Source: CAYONM01 sp964405325 (GTDB lineage Bacteria; Planctomycetota; UBA11346). From it: a DNA stretch of 5,133 nt. Location of the stretch: assembly GCA_964405325.1 (NCBI GenBank), contig CAYONM010000261.1, positions 1 to 5,133 of the forward strand, written 5' to 3'. Under the pieces are notes generated by a model, which saw only the letters and a program-made list of their open reading frames with translations, was not told where the DNA came from and searched no databases. Position 1 is the first letter of the stretch. The number at the start of each line of letters is the position of its first letter. This document shows, piece after piece, positions 1 through 5,119 of this stretch. The position numbers were made by a program, and so were the translations under genes.

Positions 1-2
1 AG

Positions 3-380
3 CACATCCGTACATACAGCGGCGGCCTGGGTGTTCTCGCTGGTGACACGCTCCGTTCCGCAGCTGATCTCAACATCCCCATGATGGCCGTAACCCTCCT
101 GTACCGACAGGGGCACTTCCGCCAAGTGCTTGATTCGGATACAGGGCAGCGGGAGGAGCCAGGAACATGGGCGGTCGCTGAGTATCTGGAAGAAATGCCT
201 GATCGTATCACGGTTCCCGTGGAAGGGCGGACCGTGCATCTCCGGTGTTGGAAACTCGACATCACTGGCATCAATGGTTCAACGGTTCCGATCTATTTTC
301 TTGATGCTGATCTCGAGAAAAACTCCGAATGGGACAGGAATCTGACCCACCTTTATTTATTGACGGGCCCTTACGTCCGC
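3..380 (+). pseudogene. glgP: Alpha-glucan (glycogen) phosphorylase, internal fragment
   Basis: Reading from position 3, this encodes a fragment of the bacterial/archaeal type of alpha-glucan phosphorylase (GT35), a cytoplasmic enzyme that releases glucose-1-phosphate from glycogen or maltodextrin. The sequence shows the family's N-terminal signature YSGGLGVLAGDTLRSAADL at 15-71, then LLYRQGHFRQVLD (about 96-134), and VPIYFLDADLEKNSEWDRNLTH up to position 350. Family members next have a YLYGGD-type stretch followed by the conserved LCQE-LGIGG region. Here only a scattered PYVR (369-380) can be matched, after which the frame enters GC-rich repeats. The frame stays open to 860, but that part lies antisense to an intact antiporter gene and has no family character. 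The left end is cut by the window. The right end lacks the whole catalytic C-terminal part, including the pyridoxal-phosphate lysine region. Identification is firm; whether the break is biological or an assembly artefact is not known. Confidence 0.85.
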
Positions 381-410
381 AGTATGGACAATTGGCCCCC
401 GCAGACCGGC

Positions 411-488
411 TCCGGCACGGCCGACGACCCGCGCTTTCCGGCACGGCCGACGACCCGCGCTATCCGGCACGGCCGACGACCCGCGCTT
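411..488. repeat. Three tandem copies of a 26-bp GC-rich repeat
   Basis: Units at 411-436, 437-462 and 463-488 each begin TCCGGCACGGCCGACGACCC and end CGCGCTT or CGCGCTA; they differ only at the second-last or last bases. Each unit contains a small CGGC-ACG-GCCG inverted repeat. The 26-bp period is not a multiple of three, so each unit shifts the reading frame, which argues against a coding role. The array sits between the broken phosphorylase and the 3' end of the antiporter gene. Confidence 0.9.
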
Positions 489-503
489 TCCGGCGCGGGT
501 CGT
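476..503 (-). terminator. GC-rich hairpin downstream of the antiporter gene
   Basis: ACGACCCGCGC (476-486) and GCGCGGGTCGT (493-503) are perfect 11-bp arms around a 6-nt loop. The left arm is the end of the third 26-bp repeat unit, so the right arm could pair with any of the three copies. The hairpin lies about 43 nt beyond the stop of the antiporter gene, where a terminator would sit. No T-run follows on either strand, so intrinsic termination is only a possibility; it could instead be a REP-like element. Confidence 0.45.
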
Positions 504-545
504 GGGTGTTGGGCTGCGCTATCCGCAGATCACCGCCGGGCTCGG

Positions 546-1571
546 CTAGCTTACTCCCAGGGCCACGGCCGACAGAAGGTAGAGGGCCAGCACGACGATC
601 CCCTCGATGCCCACGTTGGCCGGGCCCGAGCGTTGGCGGGTGGTCAGGCCAAGCAGCAGCACGGCGGCCATCGTGCAGCTGATGGTGAGCTGGAAGAGCC
701 CGGCTGCCGGAAGGGCATGATAGATACTGCCCTTGAGCCAGGCGATGTCAGCTGCGGCCAGGAAGAGGGCGTCGAAGGCGTTGCCGCCGAGCACCCCGCC
801 GATCGCCAGCGACAGGGCCCCGCGCCGCACTGCGGTGATAGTCACGATGAGTTCTGGTAGCGAGGTGATGACGCCGGTGCCGAGTCCGCCGAGGGCCGCC
901 TGGCTGATGCCGAAACGGCTGTGGGCGGCTTCAGCCAGCAGCACCAGCAACCAGCCGCTGGCGGTGACCAGAACGGCGTGAATCAGGAACCGGATCGTCA
1001 AAGCGGTGGCCGTGTGCATCGCTTCGGGGCCCTGAGCGACCAGGTCGACACCGCTGATATCGCCGCCGCGGGCGACCCACATGGGCTTTTCGCTGCTCGA
1101 TTGTACCATGCGCAGACCAAGCAGATAGGCGATGATCAGCAGCGGCGTTACCGGATGCACTGCCCAGTCGCTGGCCATCGGCAGCACCGCTGCGGCCACC
1201 GGCAGCGTGAGCACCGCCACCATCAGACCGGCCTGCAGGATATTGTCGATGGTGGCGGCATCGTGCTCGAGGTTGGCGCGCTTGTAACAGAAGTCCGCCA
1301 CGGCCAGAAAAGCGGTCTGGGCCGCGATGCCACCGACGGCATTGGAAGCGGCGAGGGCCGGTTGATCACCGAGCGCGGCACCCACTGAGGCCGCGATGCC
1401 TGGCAGGCTGGTCACGGCGCCCAACAGCACGGCCCCGATCAGCGTCTTGCTCAGGCCGCTGCGGTCGCTGATGGTATCGGCCAGGGCGCAGAGCCTAATG
1501 CCGGTGGTGACGATGACTCCTGCCGCCAGCAGTGTCAGCAGGACCAGCCAGGGCCAAGCCAGGGAGGCCAA
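546..1571 (-). CDS. CaCA-family cation (sodium/calcium-type) antiporter
   Basis: This 341-residue integral inner-membrane protein belongs to the Ca2+/cation antiporter superfamily, whose members exchange Na+, K+ or H+ against Ca2+ or another cation. It is built of two inverted halves of hydrophobic segments. The first alpha motif is around residues 46-86 (TSLPG at 54-58, ASNAVGGIAAQ at 75-85). The second is around 228-267 (GTGVITSLPEL at 231-241, GGNAFD at 262-267). A polar loop near 157-185 separates the halves. The second repeat keeps the acidic residue after TSLP (Glu240), whereas the first has Gly58 there, so the two ion-binding halves are unequal and the substrate cannot be named. The start is TTG at 1571; a GAGGG at 1581-1585 lies 9 nt ahead and overlaps the stop codon of the PRC-barrel gene, pointing to translational coupling. 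A TAG stop at 546-548 is followed by a GC-rich hairpin. Family assignment is secure, specificity is not. Confidence 0.85.
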   Translation of the reverse strand: MASLAWPWLVLLTLLAAGVIVTTGIRLCALADTISDRSGLSKTLIGAVLLGAVTSLPGIAASVGAALGDQPALAASNAVGGIAAQTAFLAVADFCYKRANLEHDAATIDNILQAGLMVAVLTLPVAAAVLPMASDWAVHPVTPLLIIAYLLGLRMVQSSSEKPMWVARGGDISGVDLVAQGPEAMHTATALTIRFLIHAVLVTASGWLLVLLAEAAHSRFGISQAALGGLGTGVITSLPELIVTITAVRRGALSLAIGGVLGGNAFDALFLAAADIAWLKGSIYHALPAAGLFQLTISCTMAAVLLLGLTTRQRSGPANVGIEGIVVLALYLLSAVALGVS

Positions 1572-1580
1572 CGCCGACCG

Positions 1581-1586
1581 CCCTCA
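1581..1586 (-). promoter_or_regulatory. Ribosome binding site embedded in upstream stop codon
   Basis: On the minus strand TGAGGG holds both the TGA stop of the PRC-barrel gene (1584-1586) and a GAGGG Shine-Dalgarno-like core (1581-1585), 9 nt before the TTG start of the antiporter at 1571. Ribosomes finishing the first gene are therefore placed to begin the second. It supports the TTG start because no ATG or GTG lies in a comparable position. Confidence 0.6.
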
Positions 1587-2312
1587 GCGCCGGTCGTCGA
1601 CGAACTGGTGGTAGTGCCGGAGGAGGGCGTCTTCGTAAGCCAGATCGATGCTGATCTCGGGCTGGTATTCAGGGGCCGTGCGGATGCTCTCGGCGCGCAG
1701 GAAGCTGCGGGCTTCGCGGGCGATGTGATCGAAGCCGTCGAACCAGTCGGGCTTGAGCACCACCTTGCGGCCGCCCGGCAGCCAGTTGCGGGTATCGACG
1801 ATCACGTAGGCCAGACGCCAGTTTTCGGCCTCGACCATGAAATCCTCAATGTGGCCGATGCACTCATCGGCAGCGTGGATGGAATAGCCCTGCAGTTCGC
1901 GGGCGCTGCGCAGGTGCTGATCCTCCAGTTCGTGCAGTTCGCGCTGGATCGGCGTGGCCGTCGGGGGAACCGCCAAGCCGCCGCCTGGCATGCCCCAGTA
2001 GGGGGCCAGTCCGTAGTGCTCGAAGAGCAAGAGTTCATATTGACGGCTCACCGGTCGATCGCTGGCGGCGTCGGGGCTCGAGCGGATCTGCTGCTTGCTC
2101 AATTCGCTGTGGAGGGCCTGGGCATCGGGATCGGGTCGGCAACTCTGCGGCGGCAGCAGCACCCGACGGCCGGTCAGCCACCAACCGGTGTTGATCTCCA
2201 GCCAACGGATGGCGTGGGTGTCATCCTCAAGGAGCAGATCATCAACCTTGCCGATGGGACCGTCACCAGCCTGGATCTGGTAGCCAGAGAGTTCCGCGAT
2301 TGTCAGCAGCAT
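1584..2312 (-). CDS. Tandem PRC-barrel domain protein
   Basis: This 242-residue soluble protein carries two PRC-barrel units, small beta-barrels first known from photosynthetic reaction-centre subunit H and the RNA-maturation protein RimM. Unit 1 is at about residues 5-55 (LSGYQIQAGDGPIGKVDDLL, then WLEINTGWWLTGRRVLLPP). Unit 2 is at about 137-188 (LQGYSIHAADECIGHIEDFM, then YVIVDTRNWLPGGRKVVLKP). Each is followed by a tail of the kind YE-LL-HY (92-100 and 227-234), so the whole protein is an internal duplication. No signal peptide or membrane segment is visible. The ATG at 2312 was chosen because GAGG at 2322-2325 lies 9 nt upstream. An in-frame ATG at 2321 directly abuts that site, and the open frame further upstream to 2714 has no family character. 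The antiporter follows 12 nt downstream, so a role linked to ion homeostasis is plausible but only inferred; the molecular function is unknown. Confidence 0.88.
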   Translation of the reverse strand: MLLTIAELSGYQIQAGDGPIGKVDDLLLEDDTHAIRWLEINTGWWLTGRRVLLPPQSCRPDPDAQALHSELSKQQIRSSPDAASDRPVSRQYELLLFEHYGLAPYWGMPGGGLAVPPTATPIQRELHELEDQHLRSARELQGYSIHAADECIGHIEDFMVEAENWRLAYVIVDTRNWLPGGRKVVLKPDWFDGFDHIAREARSFLRAESIRTAPEYQPEISIDLAYEDALLRHYHQFVDDRR

Positions 2313-2331
2313 GAAAACCATCCTCTCTTGG

Positions 2332-2400
2332 CACCTCACGGGCTTGCAGTCGCACAAAATAACGATTTTTCTCAGGTCTCGGCTGCAGGTCCGTGAGGTG
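2332..2400. promoter_or_regulatory. Long inverted repeat in the PRC-barrel gene leader region
   Basis: CACCTCACGG (2332-2341) is repeated inverted and perfectly as CCGTGAGGTG (2391-2400). The helix can be extended inward: 2342-2344 with 2388-2390 (two G-U wobbles if plus-strand RNA) and TGCAG (2345-2349) with CTGCA (2383-2387). That gives 18 continuous pairs around a 33-nt AU-richer loop that contains AAAAT/ATTTT (2356-2360/2365-2369). It begins 20 nt upstream of the PRC-barrel start codon. It could be an mRNA leader structure, an operator-like site, or a plus-strand structured RNA; the sequence does not decide. Confidence 0.45.
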
Positions 2401-2605
2401 TAGGGTCCTAGGGAGCCGGGGCTGGCCGCCTCGTCCCTAGATGTGAAAGTGATAAGTTGGGCAGGACCAGTATGATGAACCCTCGGGTTCTGGGCGCATC
2501 CCAGCTTCGTGTCATGATGCCTGCATCCAGTGGCACCACAGCTTTGTGTTGTGGATATGGCTCGCGCTTGCACGCGTAGCCTTGGAGCACTCGCAGACCG
2601 TGCCA

Positions 2606-2647
2606 ATCGCTTACCCAGGACGTGCTCGCACGTCCTGGGTAAGCGAT
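2606..2647. repeat. Perfect 42-bp palindrome
   Basis: ATCGCTTACCCAGGACGTGC (2606-2625) and its exact complement GCACGTCCTGGGTAAGCGAT (2628-2647) flank only TC. As RNA this folds into a 19-bp stem with a CTCG tetraloop on the plus strand. It lies 63 nt past the stop of the lipoprotein gene, where it could end transcription or protect the mRNA 3' end. However, no T-run follows the stem on either strand, so it is not a typical intrinsic terminator. A genome-dispersed palindromic element is the main alternative. Confidence 0.8.
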
Positions 2648-2710
2648 AAAGATCTGATGCCGCCGGATCATGGTATTCGGATTCCCCATGAAAGGGGCAT
2701 CGCGATGACG

Positions 2711-2947
2711 TCAATCGTTGGAGGATGCTTCCTCTTCCTCTTTCACTTTCCCTTCATCTTCTTCCTTCGTCGTGTTGGAATCATCCTGCGTGCCCTCAGC
2801 ACTATCATTCACCTGCTGTCCTGTCTCCTGGGCTTCATCAGCCGTGGGCTGGTCACTGGACTCGCCTTCGTAGAAGCAGCCAGTGATGAAGAGCAGGCCC
2901 AGGCCAGCGACCAACAGCACCAGTGTGTTTCCGAATAGTCGGCGCAT
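2711..2947 (-). CDS. Small highly acidic lipoprotein
   Basis: This 78-residue protein starts at the ATG at 2947, with a strong AAGGAG (2953-2958) six bases upstream. The N-terminus is a textbook lipoprotein signal peptide: MRR, a hydrophobic stretch LVLLVAGLGLLF, then the lipobox ITGC with Cys24 as the predicted lipidated residue. Residues after the cysteine (FYEGE) have no Asp at +2, so by the enterobacterial rule it would go to the outer membrane. The mature part of 55 residues has no hydrophobic core. It contains 19 Asp/Glu against 3 Lys and ends in an EEDEGKVKEEEE-type tract, so it is probably disordered. I do not recognise a family. It stands alone between two non-coding gaps on the same strand as its neighbours. 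Possible roles such as cation binding or an envelope spacer are guesses. Confidence 0.8.
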   Translation of the reverse strand: MRRLFGNTLVLLVAGLGLLFITGCFYEGESSDQPTADEAQETGQQVNDSAEGTQDDSNTTKEEDEGKVKEEEEASSND

Positions 2948-3090
2948 GCTATCTCCTTTTCCGTAGCGATGGGAATGTCCCACGCGTGTTGTGTCGGGGC
3001 AGACGAACGGTCACGACCCCGACTGGGTGGTCATTCGACATTCTAGGCCACGCTTGGGCATATTCACGTACATGTATCTCGTGCCGTTGT
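2948..3090. other. Intergenic gap between reductase and lipoprotein genes
   Basis: This 143-bp stretch must carry the lipoprotein promoter and the 3' end of the reductase transcript. It contains GTCGGGG (2993-2999) and CCCCGAC (3017-3023), 7-bp arms around a 17-nt loop. There is no T-run, so it is at best a weak terminator. On the minus strand a TAGAAT hexamer occurs at 3041-3046 as a possible -10, without a convincing -35. Confidence 0.35.
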
Positions 3091-3906
3091 TCAATGTCCC
3101 CAGGCCGGGGCGAAGTCGGGATCAATGATGCGCTCACCGCGATCAACTTGGCGGATTGTCGCAAGATCGTCGGCCTCCAAGGTGATGGACAAGGCGTCCA
3201 GATTGGAGCGCAGATGCTGCTCGCTTGAAGCCTTGGGGATGGCCGCTATCCCTGGACGATGCAACTGCCAGGCGAGCGCGATCTGCTCCGGGGAGGCCTT
3301 GTGCTTCCTGGCGATGCCCCTGACGGTCTCGTCCTCATCAATTGAGCCGTGGGCCAATGGCGAATAGGCGGTGAGGACCAGCTCCTTGGCCTGAAGCAGT
3401 TTGTACATGTCGTGCTGCTGGAGGAAGGGGTGGCATTCCACCTGATTGGTGATGATGGGGGCCAGGGCCAGCGCCTCCTCCACCTGACTGGGGGTGAAAT
3501 TGCTGACGCCGATGTGGCGCACCCGCCCTTCAGTCCGCACTTCCTTGAGGGCGAGCATGGTCTCCCGCAGGGGGATGTCATCGTTCGGCCAGTGGATCAG
3601 GATCAGGTCGAGATAATCACAGGCCAGTCGCTCAAGGCTCTGGTCTATGGATTTGAGGACATCGTTGTGGCGCAGATCGTCGCGCCATATCTTGCTGGTG
3701 ATCCACAGTTCCTGTCGGGGCACATCGGTGAGGCCCAGCTCCTGGCCGATGGCGGCCTCGTTTTCGTACATGGTGGCGGTATCGATGTGCCGGTAGCCGA
3801 TTTTGAGCGCGCTACGGACGGCATCACGGCAGTCAGAGCCTTCCAATTGCCAGGTACCGAGCCCGAGGGCCGGCATTTCATCGCCTTCGATGGTGATCGT
3901 ACGCAC
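3091..3906 (-). CDS. Aldo/keto reductase, 2,5-diketo-D-gluconate reductase B-like
   Basis: This 271-residue cytoplasmic NADPH-dependent carbonyl reductase has the full-length single-domain AKR (TIM barrel) fold. The catalytic tetrad is complete: Asp42 and Tyr47 (GYRHIDTATMYENEAAIG), Lys72 (WITSKIW) and His105 (LILIHWP). Further family marks are GVSNF in the middle, NQVECHPFLQQ, AYSPLAHG, and a nicotinamide-dinucleotide-binding C-terminal part with AIPKASSEQHLRSNL. The ending (DPDFAPAWGH) resembles DkgB of enteric bacteria, but the natural substrate cannot be read from sequence. The GTG at 3906 was chosen because AAAGGAG lies 5 nt upstream and the translation then opens as in relatives. An open frame continues to 4137 but is antisense-like there, overlapping the ppsA remnant in another frame. 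It is 43 nt downstream of the ppsA remnant on the same strand and may once have been co-transcribed with it. Possible functions include removal of reactive aldehydes such as methylglyoxal. Confidence 0.9.
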   Translation of the reverse strand: MRTITIEGDEMPALGLGTWQLEGSDCRDAVRSALKIGYRHIDTATMYENEAAIGQELGLTDVPRQELWITSKIWRDDLRHNDVLKSIDQSLERLACDYLDLILIHWPNDDIPLRETMLALKEVRTEGRVRHIGVSNFTPSQVEEALALAPIITNQVECHPFLQQHDMYKLLQAKELVLTAYSPLAHGSIDEDETVRGIARKHKASPEQIALAWQLHRPGIAAIPKASSEQHLRSNLDALSITLEADDLATIRQVDRGERIIDPDFAPAWGH

Positions 3907-3910
3907 GGGT

Positions 3911-3918
3911 TCTCCTTT
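3911..3918 (-). promoter_or_regulatory. Strong ribosome binding site fixing the GTG start
   Basis: The minus strand reads AAAGGAGA here, a near-perfect Shine-Dalgarno sequence 5 nt before the GTG at 3906. It decides the start of the aldo/keto reductase in favour of GTG rather than any of the upstream ATG codons in the same open frame. Confidence 0.8.
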
Positions 3919-3949
3919 GGATAATAGTGCTGCTCGATCCATCGCCCTC

Positions 3950-4471
3950 TCAGCCGGCAGGGGAGCCGCCAGGAGTGGAGGATCGGTGTTCGTGCAGATG
4001 CTGGAGCACGGTGAAGACGCTGTCGGGATTGAGGGAGATGCTGTCGATGCCGGTTTCGAGCAGGAAGGCGGCGAAATCCGGATGATCGCTGGGCGCCTGA
4101 CCACAGATGCTGACCGTGCAGTGGTGGCGGTGGGCACCGTCGATGATCTGGCGGATGGCGGTCTTCACCGCGGCATCGCGCTCGTCGAAGAGGGGGGCCA
4201 GACGATCGGAATCGCGGTCGACGCCGAGAATCAGCTGGGTCAGATCGTTGCTGCCGATGGAGATGCCGTCGAAGCGCTGGGCGAAATCATCGATGCGGAA
4301 GACATTCGACGGGACTTCGCCCATCATGTAGACCTGCAAACCGCCGGCACCGCGGACCAGACCGTTCTCGGCCATGGCATCGAGCACCGCGTCGGCCTCA
4401 TCTGGGGTGCGGACGAAGGGGATCATGATAATGAGGTTGTCCATGCAGAGGTGCTCGCGGGCCCGGACCTG
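3950..4471 (-). pseudogene. ppsA: Phosphoenolpyruvate synthase, C-terminal remnant
   Basis: The frame encodes the last ~165-174 residues of phosphoenolpyruvate synthase (pyruvate, water dikinase), which makes PEP from pyruvate and ATP in gluconeogenesis; the full enzyme has about 790 residues. Numbering from an ATG at 4444, it shows LIIMIPFVRTPDEAD (4-18), EVPSN (43-47), FDGISIGSNDLTQLILGVDRD (58-78), DERDAAVK (87-94) and ICGQAPSD (113-120, Cys114 being the conserved acid/base cysteine of this enzyme class), then GIDSISLNPDSV. Resemblance continues upstream of 4444 (VRAREHLCMDNL) to about 4471. An in-frame TGA then occurs at 4478-4480 and plus-strand kinase sequence takes over. The phosphohistidine and ATP-grasp domains are missing, so it cannot make an active enzyme. 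Its stop at 3950 lies 43 nt before the reductase start. The truncation could be biological or an assembly join. Confidence 0.88.
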
Positions 4472-4989
4472 CCTGGCTCAAGAACCAGCGTGGTCAGTGT
4501 TGCCCTTCGTGCTGCTGATCAGCCGAACGCAAGACCCGGCCTTGGAAGAAAACATCGTCGACCTCCTCGCAGGCCAGCCTGGCGCTGGTCGAATGTCCCT
4601 GTCACACCGCGACCCTGGTGAGCGCGGTGCGTTCGGCCCTGCACGATCGGCAGCACCAGTACCAGATGCGCTCCCTGTTGGCACAGCTGGAGGCCACGAC
4701 CCAGGATCTGGCCCGATCCAATGCCGATCTGCAGCAATTTGCCGCCGCTGCGGTCCACGATCTCAAGGCCCCACTGTGCCTCATCACCATGTACCTGGAA
4801 CTGATCGAGGAGCAGGCGGGAGCAAGCCTGGATCCCCAACTCCAGGAGTATTTCCAGCGGGTGCTCAGCGGCTGCACGCGGATGCGGGGCTTGATCACCG
4901 CACTGTTGGATTATGCCAAGATCGGCGCCATCGAGCTGGCTGTGACCGAGTTTCCCTTGGCCGAGGTGCTGACCGAACTCCAGCTGTGA
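4470..4989 (+). pseudogene. Sensor histidine kinase fragment with frameshift
   Basis: Two adjacent frames together resemble the middle of a membrane-less hybrid-type sensor kinase. Frame 3 from about 4470 gives LAQEPAWSVLPFVLLISRTQDPALEENIVDLLAG, the second half of a receiver-like domain. Around 4555-4575 the similarity jumps to frame 1, with LALVECPCHTATLVSAVRSALHDRQHQYQMR (from about 4582), a +1 shift. Then comes a coiled linker and a HisKA domain: FAAAAVHDLKAPLCLI with the phospho-acceptor His codon at 4756-4758, ending in LLDYAKIG. The TGA at 4987-4989 cuts the protein just after LAEVLTELQL, so the ATP-binding HATPase domain is absent. A GTG at 4618 opens a 123-residue frame but has no evident ribosome site. 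It starts at the ppsA break and ends at a repeat, so both ends look like junctions. It is probably non-functional. Confidence 0.8.
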
Positions 4990-5018
4990 GGGTCCCGTCA
5001 CAGAGGACGGGTCCCTCA
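4987..5018. repeat. Imperfect inverted repeat starting at the kinase stop codon
   Basis: TGAGGGTCCCGTC (4987-4999) faces GACGGGTCCCTCA (5006-5018) across a 6-nt loop: 13-bp arms with one central mismatch. The TGA that ends the kinase fragment is the first triplet of the left arm. It could serve as a terminator stem but is not followed by a T-run; it is better read as a repeat element edge. Confidence 0.75.
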
Positions 5019-5037
5019 GAGGGGGCGTTGCCCCCTC
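5019..5037. repeat. Short perfect hairpin
   Basis: GAGGGGGC (5019-5026) and GCCCCCTC (5030-5037) are perfect 8-bp arms around GTT, directly abutting the preceding inverted repeat. The two stems in tandem make a compact structured block of about 50 nt. Confidence 0.7.
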
Positions 5038-5119
5038 GCGACATCCGTCGCACACCCCCACGGCCTCGGTCGGACCTTGCTCGCTTGTTTCGTCTCGAAT
5101 CCGGCCCTCTTTCGACTTC

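Larger units (their letters stand above)
2313..2710. other. Non-coding region between the PRC-barrel and lipoprotein genes
   Basis: About 400 bases without a convincing gene; the open frames in it overlap both strands and resemble no family. It should contain the promoter of the PRC-antiporter operon and the 3' end of the lipoprotein transcript. It holds the 69-nt inverted repeat next to the PRC gene, a weaker CTAGGGA/TCCCTAG pair (2408-2414/2434-2440, 19-nt loop), and the 42-bp perfect palindrome at 2606-2647. I found no clear -35/-10 pair. Confidence 0.6.

Noticed and set aside
411..488. Possible CRISPR array
   Set aside because: The 26-bp units are directly adjacent with no variable spacers.
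381..860. Continuation of the phosphorylase reading frame
   Set aside because: It runs through 26-bp repeats and then lies antisense to the intact antiporter gene, with a composition typical of a shadow frame and no phosphorylase motifs.
2356..2369. AAAAT/ATTTT pair as an operator or promoter core
   Set aside because: Only 5-bp arms in a locally AT-rich stretch; no matching -35/-10 arrangement could be found.
2684..2697. CCCC/GGGG hairpin just after the lipoprotein stop
   Set aside because: Only four contiguous pairs and no T-run; too weak to call a terminator.
2313..2714. N-terminal extension of the PRC-barrel protein
   Set aside because: The frame is open but crosses a perfect palindrome and an inverted repeat and shows no domain; the ribosome site at 2322-2325 supports the short form.
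3349..3924. 191-codon plus-strand open frame
   Set aside because: It is the antisense shadow of the aldo/keto reductase gene, whose tetrad and ribosome site are intact.
4519..5061. 180-codon minus-strand open frame
   Set aside because: It is antisense to the kinase fragment, which has clear HisKA motifs, and its translation is Gly/Gln/Arg-rich without family features.
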